A stretch of DNA of 64,000 nucleotides from Sulfuricella sp. (lineage in GTDB: Bacteria > Pseudomonadota > Gammaproteobacteria > Burkholderiales > Sulfuricellaceae), in the NCBI GenBank assembly GCA_041651995.1, contig JBAZID010000001.1, forward strand, positions 434,001-498,000, read 5' to 3'. Under the pieces are notes generated by a model that saw only the letters and a list, made by a program, of their open reading frames with translations, ran no database searches and had not been told where the DNA came from. The stretch's first letter is position 1. Each line of letters starts with the position of its first letter. Made by a program: the position numbers and the translations under genes. Below are positions 1 to 7,661 of this stretch, piece by piece.

Positions 1-645
1 ATCATCCTCACCGGCGCGGGTGAGCAGGCCTTCTGCTCCGGCGGCGACCAGAAGATACGCGGCGACGATGGCGGCTACCACGATAAAGAAGGCACGCCGC
101 ATCTCAATGTGCTCGACCTGCAAATGCAGATCCGCCGCCTGCCCAAGCCCGTGGTGGCAATGGTGGCGGGCTACGCCATCGGCGGCGGCCACGTGCTGCA
201 CCTGGTGTGCGACCTCACCATCGCCGCCGGCAACGCCCGCTTCGGCCAGACCGGGCCGCGCGTCGGCAGCTTTGATGCGGGCCTTGGCGCCGGCTTGCTG
301 GCACGCGCGGTAGGGCTGAAAAAAGCCAAGGAAATCTGGTTCCTGTGCCGCCAGTACGACGCCAGTCAGGCGCTGGAGATGGGGCTGGTGAACGCGGTAG
401 TGCCACTGGCCGAACTGGAAACCGAAACCGTCAAATGGTGCCGCGAAATGCTGCAGCACTCGCCCACCGCGCTGCGCATGCTGAAAGCCGCCTTCAACGC
501 CGACACCGACGGCCTGGCCGGCATCCAGGAACTGGCGGGCAACGCCACCGCCCTCTACTACATGACCCCGGAAGGCCAGGAAGGCCGCAATGCCTGGCTG
601 GAAAAACGCGCGCCGGATTTCAGCAAATTCCCGCGCCGGCCATGA
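1..645 (+). CDS. menB: 1,4-dihydroxy-2-naphthoyl-CoA synthase (5' partial)
   Basis: This is the C-terminal 214 residues of a crotonase-fold enzyme; the reading frame is open from base 1, so the start lies outside the window. MenB closes the second ring of menaquinone, converting o-succinylbenzoyl-CoA to 1,4-dihydroxy-2-naphthoyl-CoA in the cytoplasm. Visible family features are FCSGGDQ, the oxyanion-hole stretch VAGYAIGGGHVLH, GPRVGSFDAG and the terminal YYMTPEGQEGRNAWLEKRAPDFSKFPR, which is the typical MenB tail and separates it from ordinary enoyl-CoA hydratases. The other men genes lie downstream on the same strand (menA, menC, menI-like, menG, menE, menF, menD), which confirms the assignment. 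An accessory block now separates it from menA. Confidence 0.95.
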   Translation: MILTGAGEQAFCSGGDQKIRGDDGGYHDKEGTPHLNVLDLQMQIRRLPKPVVAMVAGYAIGGGHVLHLVCDLTIAAGNARFGQTGPRVGSFDAGLGAGLLARAVGLKKAKEIWFLCRQYDASQALEMGLVNAVVPLAELETETVKWCREMLQHSPTALRMLKAAFNADTDGLAGIQELAGNATALYYMTPEGQEGRNAWLEKRAPDFSKFPRRP

Positions 646-662
646 ACCAACTGAGCACCAAA

Positions 663-787
663 ATGTAGGTTGGGTTAGCGGCCTTATCGCGTAACCCAAC
701 AAACCCAAAAATTCAAATCCGGTTTTTTTAAGGAGAATTGGGTTTGTTGGGTTACGGTGCAAAAAACGCACCTAACCCAACCTACAT
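663..787. repeat. 125-bp palindromic MITE-like element
   Basis: The outer arms ATGTAGGTTGGGTTAG (663-678) and CTAACCCAACCTACAT (772-787) are perfect inverted repeats. A second perfect pair, CGTAACCCAACAAACCCA (690-707) and TGGGTTTGTTGGGTTACG (739-756), lies inside. The centre is AT-rich. The element begins 17 bases after the menB stop and ends 38 bases before the chosen start of the restriction-modification gene. Mobility or transcript-end function is inference; no transposase is adjacent. Confidence 0.8.
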
Positions 788-824
788 GACATGGGTAGCC
801 AGCCTTAATAAACGAGTTAAAACC

Positions 825-3728
825 ATGCCCCTAAGCTGGAACGAAATCAAAAGCCGCGCCCTGGGGTTTTCCCGGGAATGGCAAAACGAATCCTCGGAAG
901 ATGCCGAAGCCAAATCCTTCTGGGACGGCTTTTTCAACATCTTCGGCATCAGCCGCAAACGGCTTGCCTCGTTCGAGGAGCCGGTCAAAAAGCTGGGCGA
1001 CAAGCAGGGCTTCATCGACCTGTTCTGGAAAGGCGTGCTGCTGGTCGAACACAAATCGCGCGGCAAAAATCTCGACAAGGCCTACACCCAGGCGCTGGAC
1101 TACTTTCCCGGCATTGTGGAACGCGACTTGCCCAAATATGTGCTGGTCTCCGACTTCGCCCGCTTTCGCCTCTACGATCTGGAAGAAAACGAACAGCACG
1201 AATTCGAGCTCAAAGACCTGCACAAGAACGTGCGCCTGTTCGGCTTCATCGCCGGGTATCAGACCCACAAGATACAGGAGCAGGACCCGGTCAACATCAA
1301 GGCCGCCGAACGCATGGGCAGGCTGCACGACCAGATGCGCGAAACCGGCTTTGATGGCCACCCGCTGGAACTCTACCTGGTGCGCCTGCTGTTCTGCCTG
1401 TTTGGCGAAGACACCGGCATCTTCGAGCGCCAGCAGTTTCAGGACTACATCGAACAGCGCACCAGCGCTGATGGCAGCGATCTGGCCTATCACCTCAGCG
1501 CCCTGTTTCAGGTGCTCAACACCCCTGAAACCCAGCGTCTGAAAAATCTCGACGAACAACTCGCCGCCTTTCCCTACGTCAACGGCAAACTGTTCGAGGA
1601 AACGCTGCCCATGGCCGGCTTCGACAGCGCCATGCGCCAGTCCCTGCTTGACTGCTGCGCGCTCGACTGGAGCCGCATTTCCCCCGCCATTTTCGGCTCG
1701 CTGTTTCAGTCCATCATGGACAAACAGGCGCGCCGCAATCTCGGCGCGCACTACACCAGCGAAAAGAACATCCTCAAGCTCATCAAGCCGCTGTTCCTCG
1801 ATGCGCTATGGGCCGAATTCAACAAGGCCAAAAGCAACAAGAACAAGCTGTTCGAATTTCACAAGAAACTGCGCGACCTGACATTTTTCGACCCCGCCTG
1901 CGGCTGCGGCAACTTCCTCGTCATCGCCTACCGCGAACTGCGCCTGCTGGAACTCGAAGTCCTGCGCGCCTCGCGCGCCAGCGAACAGCTCACGCTGGAC
2001 GTGCACAGCCTCATCAACCTCGATGTGGACCAATTCTACGGCATCGAAATCGAGGAATTCCCCGCCCAGATCGCCCAGGTCGCGATGTGGCTGATGGACC
2101 ATCAGATGAATTTGCGCGTGTCGGAAGAGTTCGGGATGTACTTCGCCCGCATCCCGTTAAAAGCCAGCGCCAGCATCGTGTGCGGCAACGCCTTGACGCT
2201 GGACTGGAACGAGGTGGTGGCGGCGGAGAAATGCAGCTACGTGATGGGGAACCCGCCGTTCATCGGCGCCAAATACATGAGCGACACCCAGCGCGCGGAT
2301 GCGGCGCACGCCTTTGGCAACATCAATAACGCGGGGCTGCTGGATTTTGTCGCGGCCTGGTATGTCAAGGCGGCGAGGTACATGAAACTCCCCTCCCCCC
2401 TTGCGGGGGAGGGGTTGGGGGAGAGGGGGTGCATCCGTGCCGCCTTCGTCTCCACCAACAGCATCACCCAGGGTGAACAAGCCGGCGCGCTATGGAGCTG
2501 GCTACTGGCGCAAGGCATCAAGATTCATTTCGCGCACCGCACCTTTAGTTGGAACAACGAGGCGCGCGGTAATGCCGCCGTGCATTGCGTCATCGTCGGT
2601 TTCGGGCTGGGCGACGTGGCGGCAAAAACCCTGTTCGAGTATGACGACATCAAAGGTGAACCCCATGCCGTCAGAGCGGCCAACATCAACCCCTACCTGG
2701 TGGATGCGCCGGACATGGTGCTGCCGCGCCGCTCGAAACCAATTTGCGCGGCACCGGAAATCGGCATCGGCAACAAACCCATCGATGGCGGGCAATACCT
2801 GTTTACCTCCGATGAAAAAGCCGCCTTTGTGGCAAAGGAGCCTGCCGCCGCACCGTTCTTCCGCCGCTGGATCGGCGCCGACGAGTTCATCAATGGTTAT
2901 GAGCGCTGGTGCCTGTGGCTGGGTGACTGCCCGCCGGAACAGCTGCGCGCGATGCCGGAGGCGATGAAGCGGGTGCTGGCGGTCAAAGCGCTGCGCCTGG
3001 CCAGCAAGAGCGCGCCGACGCAAAAACTGGCGGAGACGCCAACGCGGTTTCATGTGGAGAACATGCCGACCGGGCCTTATCTGGTGCTCCCGGAAGTATC
3101 CTCGGAGCGCCGTTTGTTCATTCCTATTGGCTATGAGCAACCCGAAACGCTTGCCAGCAATCTGGTTAAAATCGCTCCCAATGCCACTCTTTACCACTTC
3201 GGCATCCTCACCTCCACCATGCACAACGCCTGGGTGCGCGCTGTTTGCGGGCGGCTGGAAAGCCGCTACCGTTACTCCGCCAGCATCGTTTACAACAACT
3301 TCCCCTGGCCAGAAATCCAAATCCCCCCTAACCCCCCTTTTGCAAAGGGGGGAACTGCCGCGCCCTTGAACGAAGCACACCCCCCTTTGAAAAAGGGGGG
3401 CAGGGGGGATTTGATCGAAGCCGCCGCCCAGGCCGTCCTCGACACCCGCGCCCTCTATATGAACCCTTCTCCCTCCGGGGGAAGGGCAGGGGATGGGGGA
3501 GCCACCCTGGCCGATCTCTACGACCCGCTCAGCATGCCGCCCGCGCTGCTTAAGGCGCATCAGGCGCTGGATAAGGCGGTTGACGCCGCCTATGGCAAAA
3601 GCGGCTTCAAAACCGAAGCCGAGCGCGTGGCGTTTCTGTTCGAGCGCTATCAGCAACTCACGTCCTTGCTCCCGGCAGCGTCTAGCGGAAAAACCAGAAA
3701 ACCACGCCAGCGGGGAGAAAACACATGA
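825..3728 (+). CDS. MmeI-like type II restriction-modification enzyme (fused nuclease and adenine methyltransferase)
   Basis: Single-polypeptide restriction-modification enzyme of about 967 residues. The N-terminal part holds a PD-(D/E)xK-like nuclease stretch (FIDLFWKGVLLVEHKSRGK). The middle has a gamma-class N6-adenine methyltransferase with motif I DPACGCGNF and motif IV GNPPF. The C-terminal third, with LPEVSSERRLFIPIGY and YNNFPWP, matches the target-recognition region of MmeI-like (type IIG/IIL) enzymes. I chose ATG 825 (MPLSWNEIKSRA) because the upstream in-frame codons lie in the palindromic element. At least three palindromic repeats are inserted in frame (2388-2430, 3318-3413, 3464-3500) and encode low-complexity peptides such as SPLAGEGLGERG and NPPFAKGG. 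Activity with these insertions is unknown. The end overlaps the next gene by 4 bases. Confidence 0.88.
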   Translation: MPLSWNEIKSRALGFSREWQNESSEDAEAKSFWDGFFNIFGISRKRLASFEEPVKKLGDKQGFIDLFWKGVLLVEHKSRGKNLDKAYTQALDYFPGIVERDLPKYVLVSDFARFRLYDLEENEQHEFELKDLHKNVRLFGFIAGYQTHKIQEQDPVNIKAAERMGRLHDQMRETGFDGHPLELYLVRLLFCLFGEDTGIFERQQFQDYIEQRTSADGSDLAYHLSALFQVLNTPETQRLKNLDEQLAAFPYVNGKLFEETLPMAGFDSAMRQSLLDCCALDWSRISPAIFGSLFQSIMDKQARRNLGAHYTSEKNILKLIKPLFLDALWAEFNKAKSNKNKLFEFHKKLRDLTFFDPACGCGNFLVIAYRELRLLELEVLRASRASEQLTLDVHSLINLDVDQFYGIEIEEFPAQIAQVAMWLMDHQMNLRVSEEFGMYFARIPLKASASIVCGNALTLDWNEVVAAEKCSYVMGNPPFIGAKYMSDTQRADAAHAFGNINNAGLLDFVAAWYVKAARYMKLPSPLAGEGLGERGCIRAAFVSTNSITQGEQAGALWSWLLAQGIKIHFAHRTFSWNNEARGNAAVHCVIVGFGLGDVAAKTLFEYDDIKGEPHAVRAANINPYLVDAPDMVLPRRSKPICAAPEIGIGNKPIDGGQYLFTSDEKAAFVAKEPAAAPFFRRWIGADEFINGYERWCLWLGDCPPEQLRAMPEAMKRVLAVKALRLASKSAPTQKLAETPTRFHVENMPTGPYLVLPEVSSERRLFIPIGYEQPETLASNLVKIAPNATLYHFGILTSTMHNAWVRAVCGRLESRYRYSASIVYNNFPWPEIQIPPNPPFAKGGTAAPLNEAHPPLKKGGRGDLIEAAAQAVLDTRALYMNPSPSGGRAGDGGATLADLYDPLSMPPALLKAHQALDKAVDAAYGKSGFKTEAERVAFLFERYQQLTSLLPAASSGKTRKPRQRGENT
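2388..2430. repeat. palindromic repeat inside the restriction-modification gene (1)
   Basis: A C-run/G-run palindrome around CTCCCCCCTTGCGGGGGAG is embedded in the open frame and is translated as roughly LPSPLAGEGLGERG between the methyltransferase catalytic motif and the next conserved block. Frame is preserved. Confidence 0.7.
3318..3413. repeat. 96-bp palindromic repeat inside the restriction-modification gene (2)
   Basis: Near-perfect terminal inverted arms start with CAAATCCCCCCTAACCCCCC (3318-3337) and end with GGGGGGCAGGGGGGATTTG (3395-3413). Each arm also carries its own small hairpin (CCCCCCTTTTGCAAAGGGGG and CCCCCCTTTGAAAAAGGGGG). It is translated in frame as a Pro/Gly/Lys-rich linker (IPPNPPFAKGG...PPLKKGGRGD). 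Confidence 0.8.
3464..3500. repeat. palindromic repeat inside the restriction-modification gene (3)
   Basis: The hairpin CCCTTCTCCCTCCGGGGGAA continues into a G-rich tail. It is read through in frame as PSPSGGRAGDGG. It resembles element 1 in its C-run/G-run style. Confidence 0.65.
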
Positions 3729-3997
3729 GCGACATCGTCATTTACGAAGCCGAAAATGGAGCCGTGTCCGTCAAGCTGGCGCAGGAAACCGTCTGGTTGA
3801 CGCAGCGTCAATTGGCCGAGCTACTAGGCACCACGCCCGAAAACATTTTGATGCACCTGCGCAACATCTACAGCGACGAAGAGCTGAGCGCCGAGGCAAC
3901 TGCTAAGGATTTCTTAGCAGTTCAAACCGAAGGCAAGCGGCAGGTGCAGCGCCAACTCAAACACTACAACATGAACATGCTGGCACCGAGCTTGTAA
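3725..3997 (+). pseudogene. truncated RhuM-family protein
   Basis: Ninety codons matching the N-terminus of RhuM-family proteins (IVIYEAENGAVSVKLAQETVWLTQRQLAELLGTTPENILMHLRNIY...VQTEGKRQVQRQLKHYNMNML). Intact RhuM proteins are roughly 300 residues or more and continue after HYN(L/M)DM with IIAVGYRV; here the frame ends at LAPSL and stops. It is therefore a broken remnant. RhuM genes often travel with restriction-modification loci, and the ATG overlaps the stop of the upstream restriction-modification gene, so it was probably co-transcribed. The molecular role of RhuM is not established. Confidence 0.8.
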
Positions 3998-4020
3998 CGT
4001 GTAAGCATACAGACTACAAT
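3992..4020 (+). promoter_or_regulatory. candidate higBA promoter, leaderless
   Basis: TTGTAA (3992-3997) and TACAAT (4015-4020) are 17 bases apart, close to sigma-70 hexamers. The expected start of transcription would fall at or within a few bases of the higB ATG at 4026, implying a leaderless message. No Shine-Dalgarno sequence precedes higB, which agrees with this. Confidence 0.45.
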
Positions 4021-4025
4021 TTGCC

Positions 4026-4304
4026 ATGATTAAAAACTTCCGCCATGCCGGGCTTCAGGTTTTCTATGAAACAGGCTCCAAAGCGGGTATCCGCCCGGAT
4101 CATGCGCCACGCTTGAAGCGCATTCTCGGCGTTCTGGATGCGGCTCTGGTCATCGGGCAAGTCGATGTGCCGGGGTTCAGGCTTCACAAGCTCAGCGGGG
4201 TTCTGAACGGCTTCTGGTCGGTAACGGTGAGCGGGAACTGGCGCGTCATTTTTCGCTTCGAAAACGGGGAAGTTGAACTCGTGGATTATCTGGACTATCA
4301 CTAG
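4026..4304 (+). CDS. higB: HigB/RelE-type toxin (mRNA interferase)
   Basis: A 92-residue protein of the HigB (plasmid maintenance toxin) branch of the RelE superfamily. Recognisable blocks are IKNFRHAGLQVFYETGS, RLKRILGVLDAA, PGFRLHKLSGVLNGFWSVTVSGNWRVIFRF and the terminal VELVDYLDYH. Known relatives cleave ribosome-bound mRNA. It is followed after 9 bases by an XRE antitoxin, the toxin-first order typical of higBA. Length is normal for the family. The pair lies in the accessory block between menB and menA and may help keep that block in the chromosome (inference). Confidence 0.92.
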   Translation: MIKNFRHAGLQVFYETGSKAGIRPDHAPRLKRILGVLDAALVIGQVDVPGFRLHKLSGVLNGFWSVTVSGNWRVIFRFENGEVELVDYLDYH

Positions 4305-4313
4305 GAGCACACC

Positions 4314-4601
4314 ATGCGTATGCACAATCCGCCCCATCCGGGCGAAATTCTGAAAGAGGATGTGCTGCCGGAACTCGGTCTCACCGTGGGAGAGCTGGCT
4401 GCTCACCTGGGCTTATCCCGGCCTCACCTTTCCAGGTTATTGAACCAGCATGCCGGAATCACGGCTGAAATGGACATCAAAATTTCCGAAGCGCTCGGCC
4501 AGCCTCCCGGTTTGTGGCTGCGCATGCAGGCAAGCTACGATCTCTGGCAAGCGGAACAACGCCCCCGCCAGCATGTGGCGCCACTGCGCGTGGCAGCCTG
4601 A
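4314..4601 (+). CDS. higA: HigA-type XRE antitoxin
   Basis: A 95-residue helix-turn-helix protein of the HigA/VapI family. It begins MHNPPHPGEILKEDVL, the family signature, and carries the HTH LTVGELAAHLGLSRPHLSRLLNQHAGITAEMDIKISEALG. It is expected to neutralise HigB and repress the shared promoter. AGGAG precedes the ATG at a suitable distance (4303-4307). An alternative ATG lies two codons downstream. The last bases abut the menA start, so menA may now be read from the higBA transcript. Confidence 0.93.
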   Translation: MRMHNPPHPGEILKEDVLPELGLTVGELAAHLGLSRPHLSRLLNQHAGITAEMDIKISEALGQPPGLWLRMQASYDLWQAEQRPRQHVAPLRVAA

Positions 4602-4603
4602 GG

Positions 4604-5485
4604 TTGAAACCGCTCCACGCCTGGCTGCTGGCCGCACGCCCCAAGACGCTCTCGGTTTCTTTTGCGCCGGTACTGGCCGGCACCACGCTGGCCTGGCTGG
4701 AAACAGCCACGGTGCTATGGCTGCCCGCTTCCGTGGCGCTGGTCGCGGCGCTGCTGATCCAGATCGGCACCAATCTGCACAATGATGCGGCGGATTTCGC
4801 GCGCGGCGCGGATACGCCGGAGCGGCTGGGCCCGGCCCGGGCGGTGGCGTCCGGCTGGCTGACCGCACGCCAGGCCGAAATGGCGGCGATTGGCTGCTTT
4901 GCCCTGGCATTTGTCTGCGGCATTTATCTTGTCTGGCATGGTGGCTGGCCGATTGTGCTGCTTGGCCTGGCGGCGCTGGCTTCCGGCTGGGCCTATACCG
5001 GCGGCCCTCGCCCGCTGGCCTATACCGGGCTGGGAGAGGTGTTCGTGTATCTCTTTTTTGGGCTCGGGGCGGTGATGGGGAGCTTCTATCTACAGACTTT
5101 CCGCCTTGACTGGGCCGCTTTCATCGCCGCCTCAATGCTTGGCATGCTGGCGGCAGCGGTGATCGTGGTCAACAACTACCGCGATCTGGACAAGGATAGG
5201 GAGGTCGGCAAAAACACCCTGGCGGTGCGCCTGGGACGCGGGCGCAGCCAGATCGAATATGGCCTGCTGCTATTTCTGCCCTATCTCCTGATGCCGGTAC
5301 TGTCCAATCTGACCGGCATGCAGTGGGGCGCGGCTTTGCCCTTCCTGTCCCTGCCCTGGGCCATGCGCTTGCTGCAGCGTTTTGCCACCGAGCCAGTGGG
5401 CCCGGTTTTCAACCAGATTCTGGCCCAGACGGCGCAATTACAGCTGCTGTTTGGTGTTCTGTTAAGTATGGGAATGATGTTATGA
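4604..5485 (+). CDS. menA: 1,4-dihydroxy-2-naphthoate polyprenyltransferase
   Basis: Integral membrane UbiA-family prenyltransferase that attaches the isoprenoid tail to 1,4-dihydroxy-2-naphthoate. It has about eight hydrophobic segments. The two Asp-rich motifs for diphosphate-Mg binding are visible as NLHNDAADFARGAD and NNYRDLDKDREVGKNTLAVRLG. The MenA N-terminus (HAWLLAARPKTLSVSFAPVLAGTTLA) is intact. No ATG fits: the nearest in-frame start is TTG 4604, three bases after the higA stop, whereas ATG 4514 would add 30 residues read out of frame through higA. The original start may have been altered when the accessory block arrived. It overlaps the next gene by ATGA. Confidence 0.9.
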   Translation: MKPLHAWLLAARPKTLSVSFAPVLAGTTLAWLETATVLWLPASVALVAALLIQIGTNLHNDAADFARGADTPERLGPARAVASGWLTARQAEMAAIGCFALAFVCGIYLVWHGGWPIVLLGLAALASGWAYTGGPRPLAYTGLGEVFVYLFFGLGAVMGSFYLQTFRLDWAAFIAASMLGMLAAAVIVVNNYRDLDKDREVGKNTLAVRLGRGRSQIEYGLLLFLPYLLMPVLSNLTGMQWGAALPFLSLPWAMRLLQRFATEPVGPVFNQILAQTAQLQLLFGVLLSMGMML

Positions 5486-6006
5486 AACTCGTGATTTTTG
5501 TGCTGCTGGCCCTGTGCCTTTCTCCGGGTGTCCGGGCAGCGGACGGGATTTCTTCGGCGCCGCTGTACCAGGCGTCTTTCAATAATCTGGCGGGCCAGCC
5601 ATTCGCGCTGGAGCAGCTCAGGGGCAAGGTGGCGGTGATCAACTTCTGGGCGACCTGGTGTCCGCCCTGCCGCAAGGAAATTCCGGACCTGATAGAAGCA
5701 CAGGAGCAATACCGCGAGCGTGGCGTGGCTTTTCTCGGCATTGCGGTGGAGGACAACAACGCACTGGTGCAGGACTTTGCCCGCACCTATGGCATCAACT
5801 ACCCCCTGGTGACCGGCAAGGAGCGGGGCATCGCCCTGATGCAGAAGCTGGGCAACCAGGTGGCGGGCCTGCCCTTCACCCTGGTGCTCGACGCACAGGG
5901 CAATATTGTCGACACCCGCCGCGGGCCAATGAGCGCCGCACGCATCGAGCAGGCATTGCAGGCGGCACTCGCAAGTACTGAGCAGGCTGGTGCGGATACG
6001 CGCTAG
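5482..6006 (+). CDS. TlpA-like periplasmic thioredoxin
   Basis: A 174-residue exported thioredoxin-fold protein. A signal peptide (MKLVIFVLLALCLSPGVRAAD) precedes an AhpC/TSA-like domain with the redox motif WATWCPPCRKE and the cis-Pro region VAGLPFTLVLD. TlpA/ResA proteins reduce disulfides in the periplasm, often in cytochrome c or copper-centre assembly. The ATG sits in an ATGA overlap with menA, and its end overlaps menC by 17 bases, so it is firmly in the men transcript. Its partner is not evident; supplying reduced cysteines for the nos or cytochrome proteins downstream is inference. Confidence 0.88.
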   Translation: MKLVIFVLLALCLSPGVRAADGISSAPLYQASFNNLAGQPFALEQLRGKVAVINFWATWCPPCRKEIPDLIEAQEQYRERGVAFLGIAVEDNNALVQDFARTYGINYPLVTGKERGIALMQKLGNQVAGLPFTLVLDAQGNIVDTRRGPMSAARIEQALQAALASTEQAGADTR

Positions 6007-7051
6007 CCGGATCATCCCCTATCACCTGCCGTTACGGGCAGAGTGGGCCAGCGCGCAGGGCGGTTTCACCACGCGGCATGGCTGGCTGTTGCGGCTGGAA
6101 ACCGATGCGGGCCTGACCGGCTGGGGCGATTGCGCCCCTCTGCCGGCGCACGATGCCAGAAAAGAACTGGAAGCACTGGCGCGAGCCCTGACGGGCATGG
6201 GTATGGAAGCAGCCCGGCACTGCCTGCTCCCCGCCCGCCTGCACCCCGCCGTGCGCTGCGCAGCCGATGTGGCACTCGGCGACCTGGCCGCGCAGCAGGC
6301 CGGTCAGCCCCTGGCGTGCTGGCTGGCTCTTGATGCCGCGCAGCGGGTGCGCTGCAATGCCGCCCTGGGCGCCCTGGATGCGGGTACGCTGCCGCGCGCT
6401 CTGGCTGCCATCGCCGAGGGTTTTGAGGTGCTCAAATTGAAAGTCGGCATGGCGCCTGTCGAGCATGAACTGGCCATGCTGCGGCGGCTGTCCGCGGATC
6501 TGCCGGCAGGCATCGCGCTGCGCCTGGATGCCAATCGCGCCTGGAACATGGCGGATGCCCGGCGCTTTATCGCGGGCATGGCCGACCTGCCGCTGGATAT
6601 GCTGGAAGAGCCGCTGGCACAGCCCGGCCTGACCGGTCTCGCAACCCTGCAGGCGCAGACTGCAATCCCGCTGGCACTGGATGAATCCCTGCCTGACCTG
6701 AACCTGGAACGGGTGCTTTCCGCTGCGCCGGTGCAGCGTTTGGTGCTCAAACCCATGCTTCTGGGCGGCTTGCAGATTGCGCTGGAGACGGCGCAACGGG
6801 CACGCAAGGCCGGCATGGCCTGCGTGGTGACCACCAGCGTGGACAGCGCTGCTGGCACCCTCGCCGCGCTGCATCTTGCCGCGGCCTTGAACAATGGCCT
6901 GCATCACGGCCTTGCCACTTCGAGCTGGCTGAAACAGGATGTCGGCTGCGCGCCGCGTCCCGAACGCGGTGCGCTGATAGTGGGCATAAGACCCGGACTT
7001 GGCTTTATACCCGGGATTGAAAAGCCGCATTGCCCCCCTCTTTCGCCTTGA
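5990..7051 (+). CDS. menC: o-succinylbenzoate synthase
   Basis: Enolase-superfamily enzyme of 353 residues that dehydrates SHCHC to o-succinylbenzoate in menaquinone synthesis. The N-terminal capping domain is followed by the barrel with the KxK catalytic pair (VLKLKVG), metal ligands in RLDANRAW, EEPL and ALDES, and the second catalytic Lys in LVLKPMLLGG. The start is GTG 5990, within the tlpA coding end, giving MRIRASRIIPYHLPLR. Its position between menA and a DHNA-CoA thioesterase-like gene supports menaquinone synthesis rather than another enolase-superfamily role. Confidence 0.92.
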   Translation: MRIRASRIIPYHLPLRAEWASAQGGFTTRHGWLLRLETDAGLTGWGDCAPLPAHDARKELEALARALTGMGMEAARHCLLPARLHPAVRCAADVALGDLAAQQAGQPLACWLALDAAQRVRCNAALGALDAGTLPRALAAIAEGFEVLKLKVGMAPVEHELAMLRRLSADLPAGIALRLDANRAWNMADARRFIAGMADLPLDMLEEPLAQPGLTGLATLQAQTAIPLALDESLPDLNLERVLSAAPVQRLVLKPMLLGGLQIALETAQRARKAGMACVVTTSVDSAAGTLAALHLAAALNNGLHHGLATSSWLKQDVGCAPRPERGALIVGIRPGLGFIPGIEKPHCPPLSP

Positions 7052-7150
7052 CCATCAGCCGCGCATTCTTCAAGGACCCAGGTTTATTTCTTCCAAAATG
7101 AACCTTGCCACGATTTTCCAATCGAATTTTTCTTTCCGGAGGAAAATCTG

Positions 7151-7633
7151 ATGTACCTCGACAAAATTCACTCATTTCAAACCGGTGTCAGCCTCGAAAT
7201 CTCGACCTCGGCGATTCGGGACCTGATTGCGGATTCCACGGAGAGGGCGCGTTTCCTCGAACTTGTCCAGATAAAACGGCCAGAGGATATCCACGCCTAC
7301 CTGACCGTGACCGTTCACCAGGGCGCGGGCGGGCTGATGAAGAGACGAAGCCGCTGGGCGCGCGATATCAGGAACGACATCCTTGCCGGCAAAGCGGTGC
7401 CCTACGAGCGCTTCACCAAGCTTTTCTGGCGCGACATCGATGAGGAAGACCTGGATGGCGATGAATGGCACCAGCATTTCGCCAGCGCGGGATTCGCCGG
7501 CGAAATCACCGGCTTGCTCGACAAAATCCGCTCTGCGCAAAGAGCTTTGCGCTTGAGCAACGATGTCCTGATACGGATGAACTGGGATTTCCTGAGCAGG
7601 GTTATACTCCCAAAGGATCAACCGGCATTCTAG
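7151..7633 (+). CDS. hypothetical protein in the men cluster
   Basis: A soluble 160-residue protein with no signal peptide and no motif that I recognise. It is rich in charged residues and predicted helices (RDLIADSTERARFLELVQIKRPEDIHAYL, GEITGLLDKIRSAQRALRLSNDVLIRMNWDFL). A strong GGAGG lies 7 bases ahead of the ATG. It starts about 100 bases after menC and ends 28 bases before the thioesterase gene, so it is probably part of the same transcript. No function is proposed. Confidence 0.75.
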   Translation: MYLDKIHSFQTGVSLEISTSAIRDLIADSTERARFLELVQIKRPEDIHAYLTVTVHQGAGGLMKRRSRWARDIRNDILAGKAVPYERFTKLFWRDIDEEDLDGDEWHQHFASAGFAGEITGLLDKIRSAQRALRLSNDVLIRMNWDFLSRVILPKDQPAF

Positions 7634-7661
7634 GGCGTTTCCTGGCACAGGGAATTTTGGC

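Noticed and set aside
663..787. Terminator of menB
   Set aside because: It is a 125-bp double palindrome with matched outer and inner arms rather than a short stem with a T-run at its end; better read as a mobile-type repeat, although it may also affect transcription.
2502..3656. A 384-codon minus-strand frame opposite the restriction-modification gene
   Set aside because: Antisense shadow of a gene with clear methyltransferase motifs on the plus strand.
825..3728. BREX PglX or DISARM methyltransferase
   Set aside because: The N-terminal nuclease stretch and length fit MmeI-like enzymes, and none of the BREX or DISARM partner genes are near.
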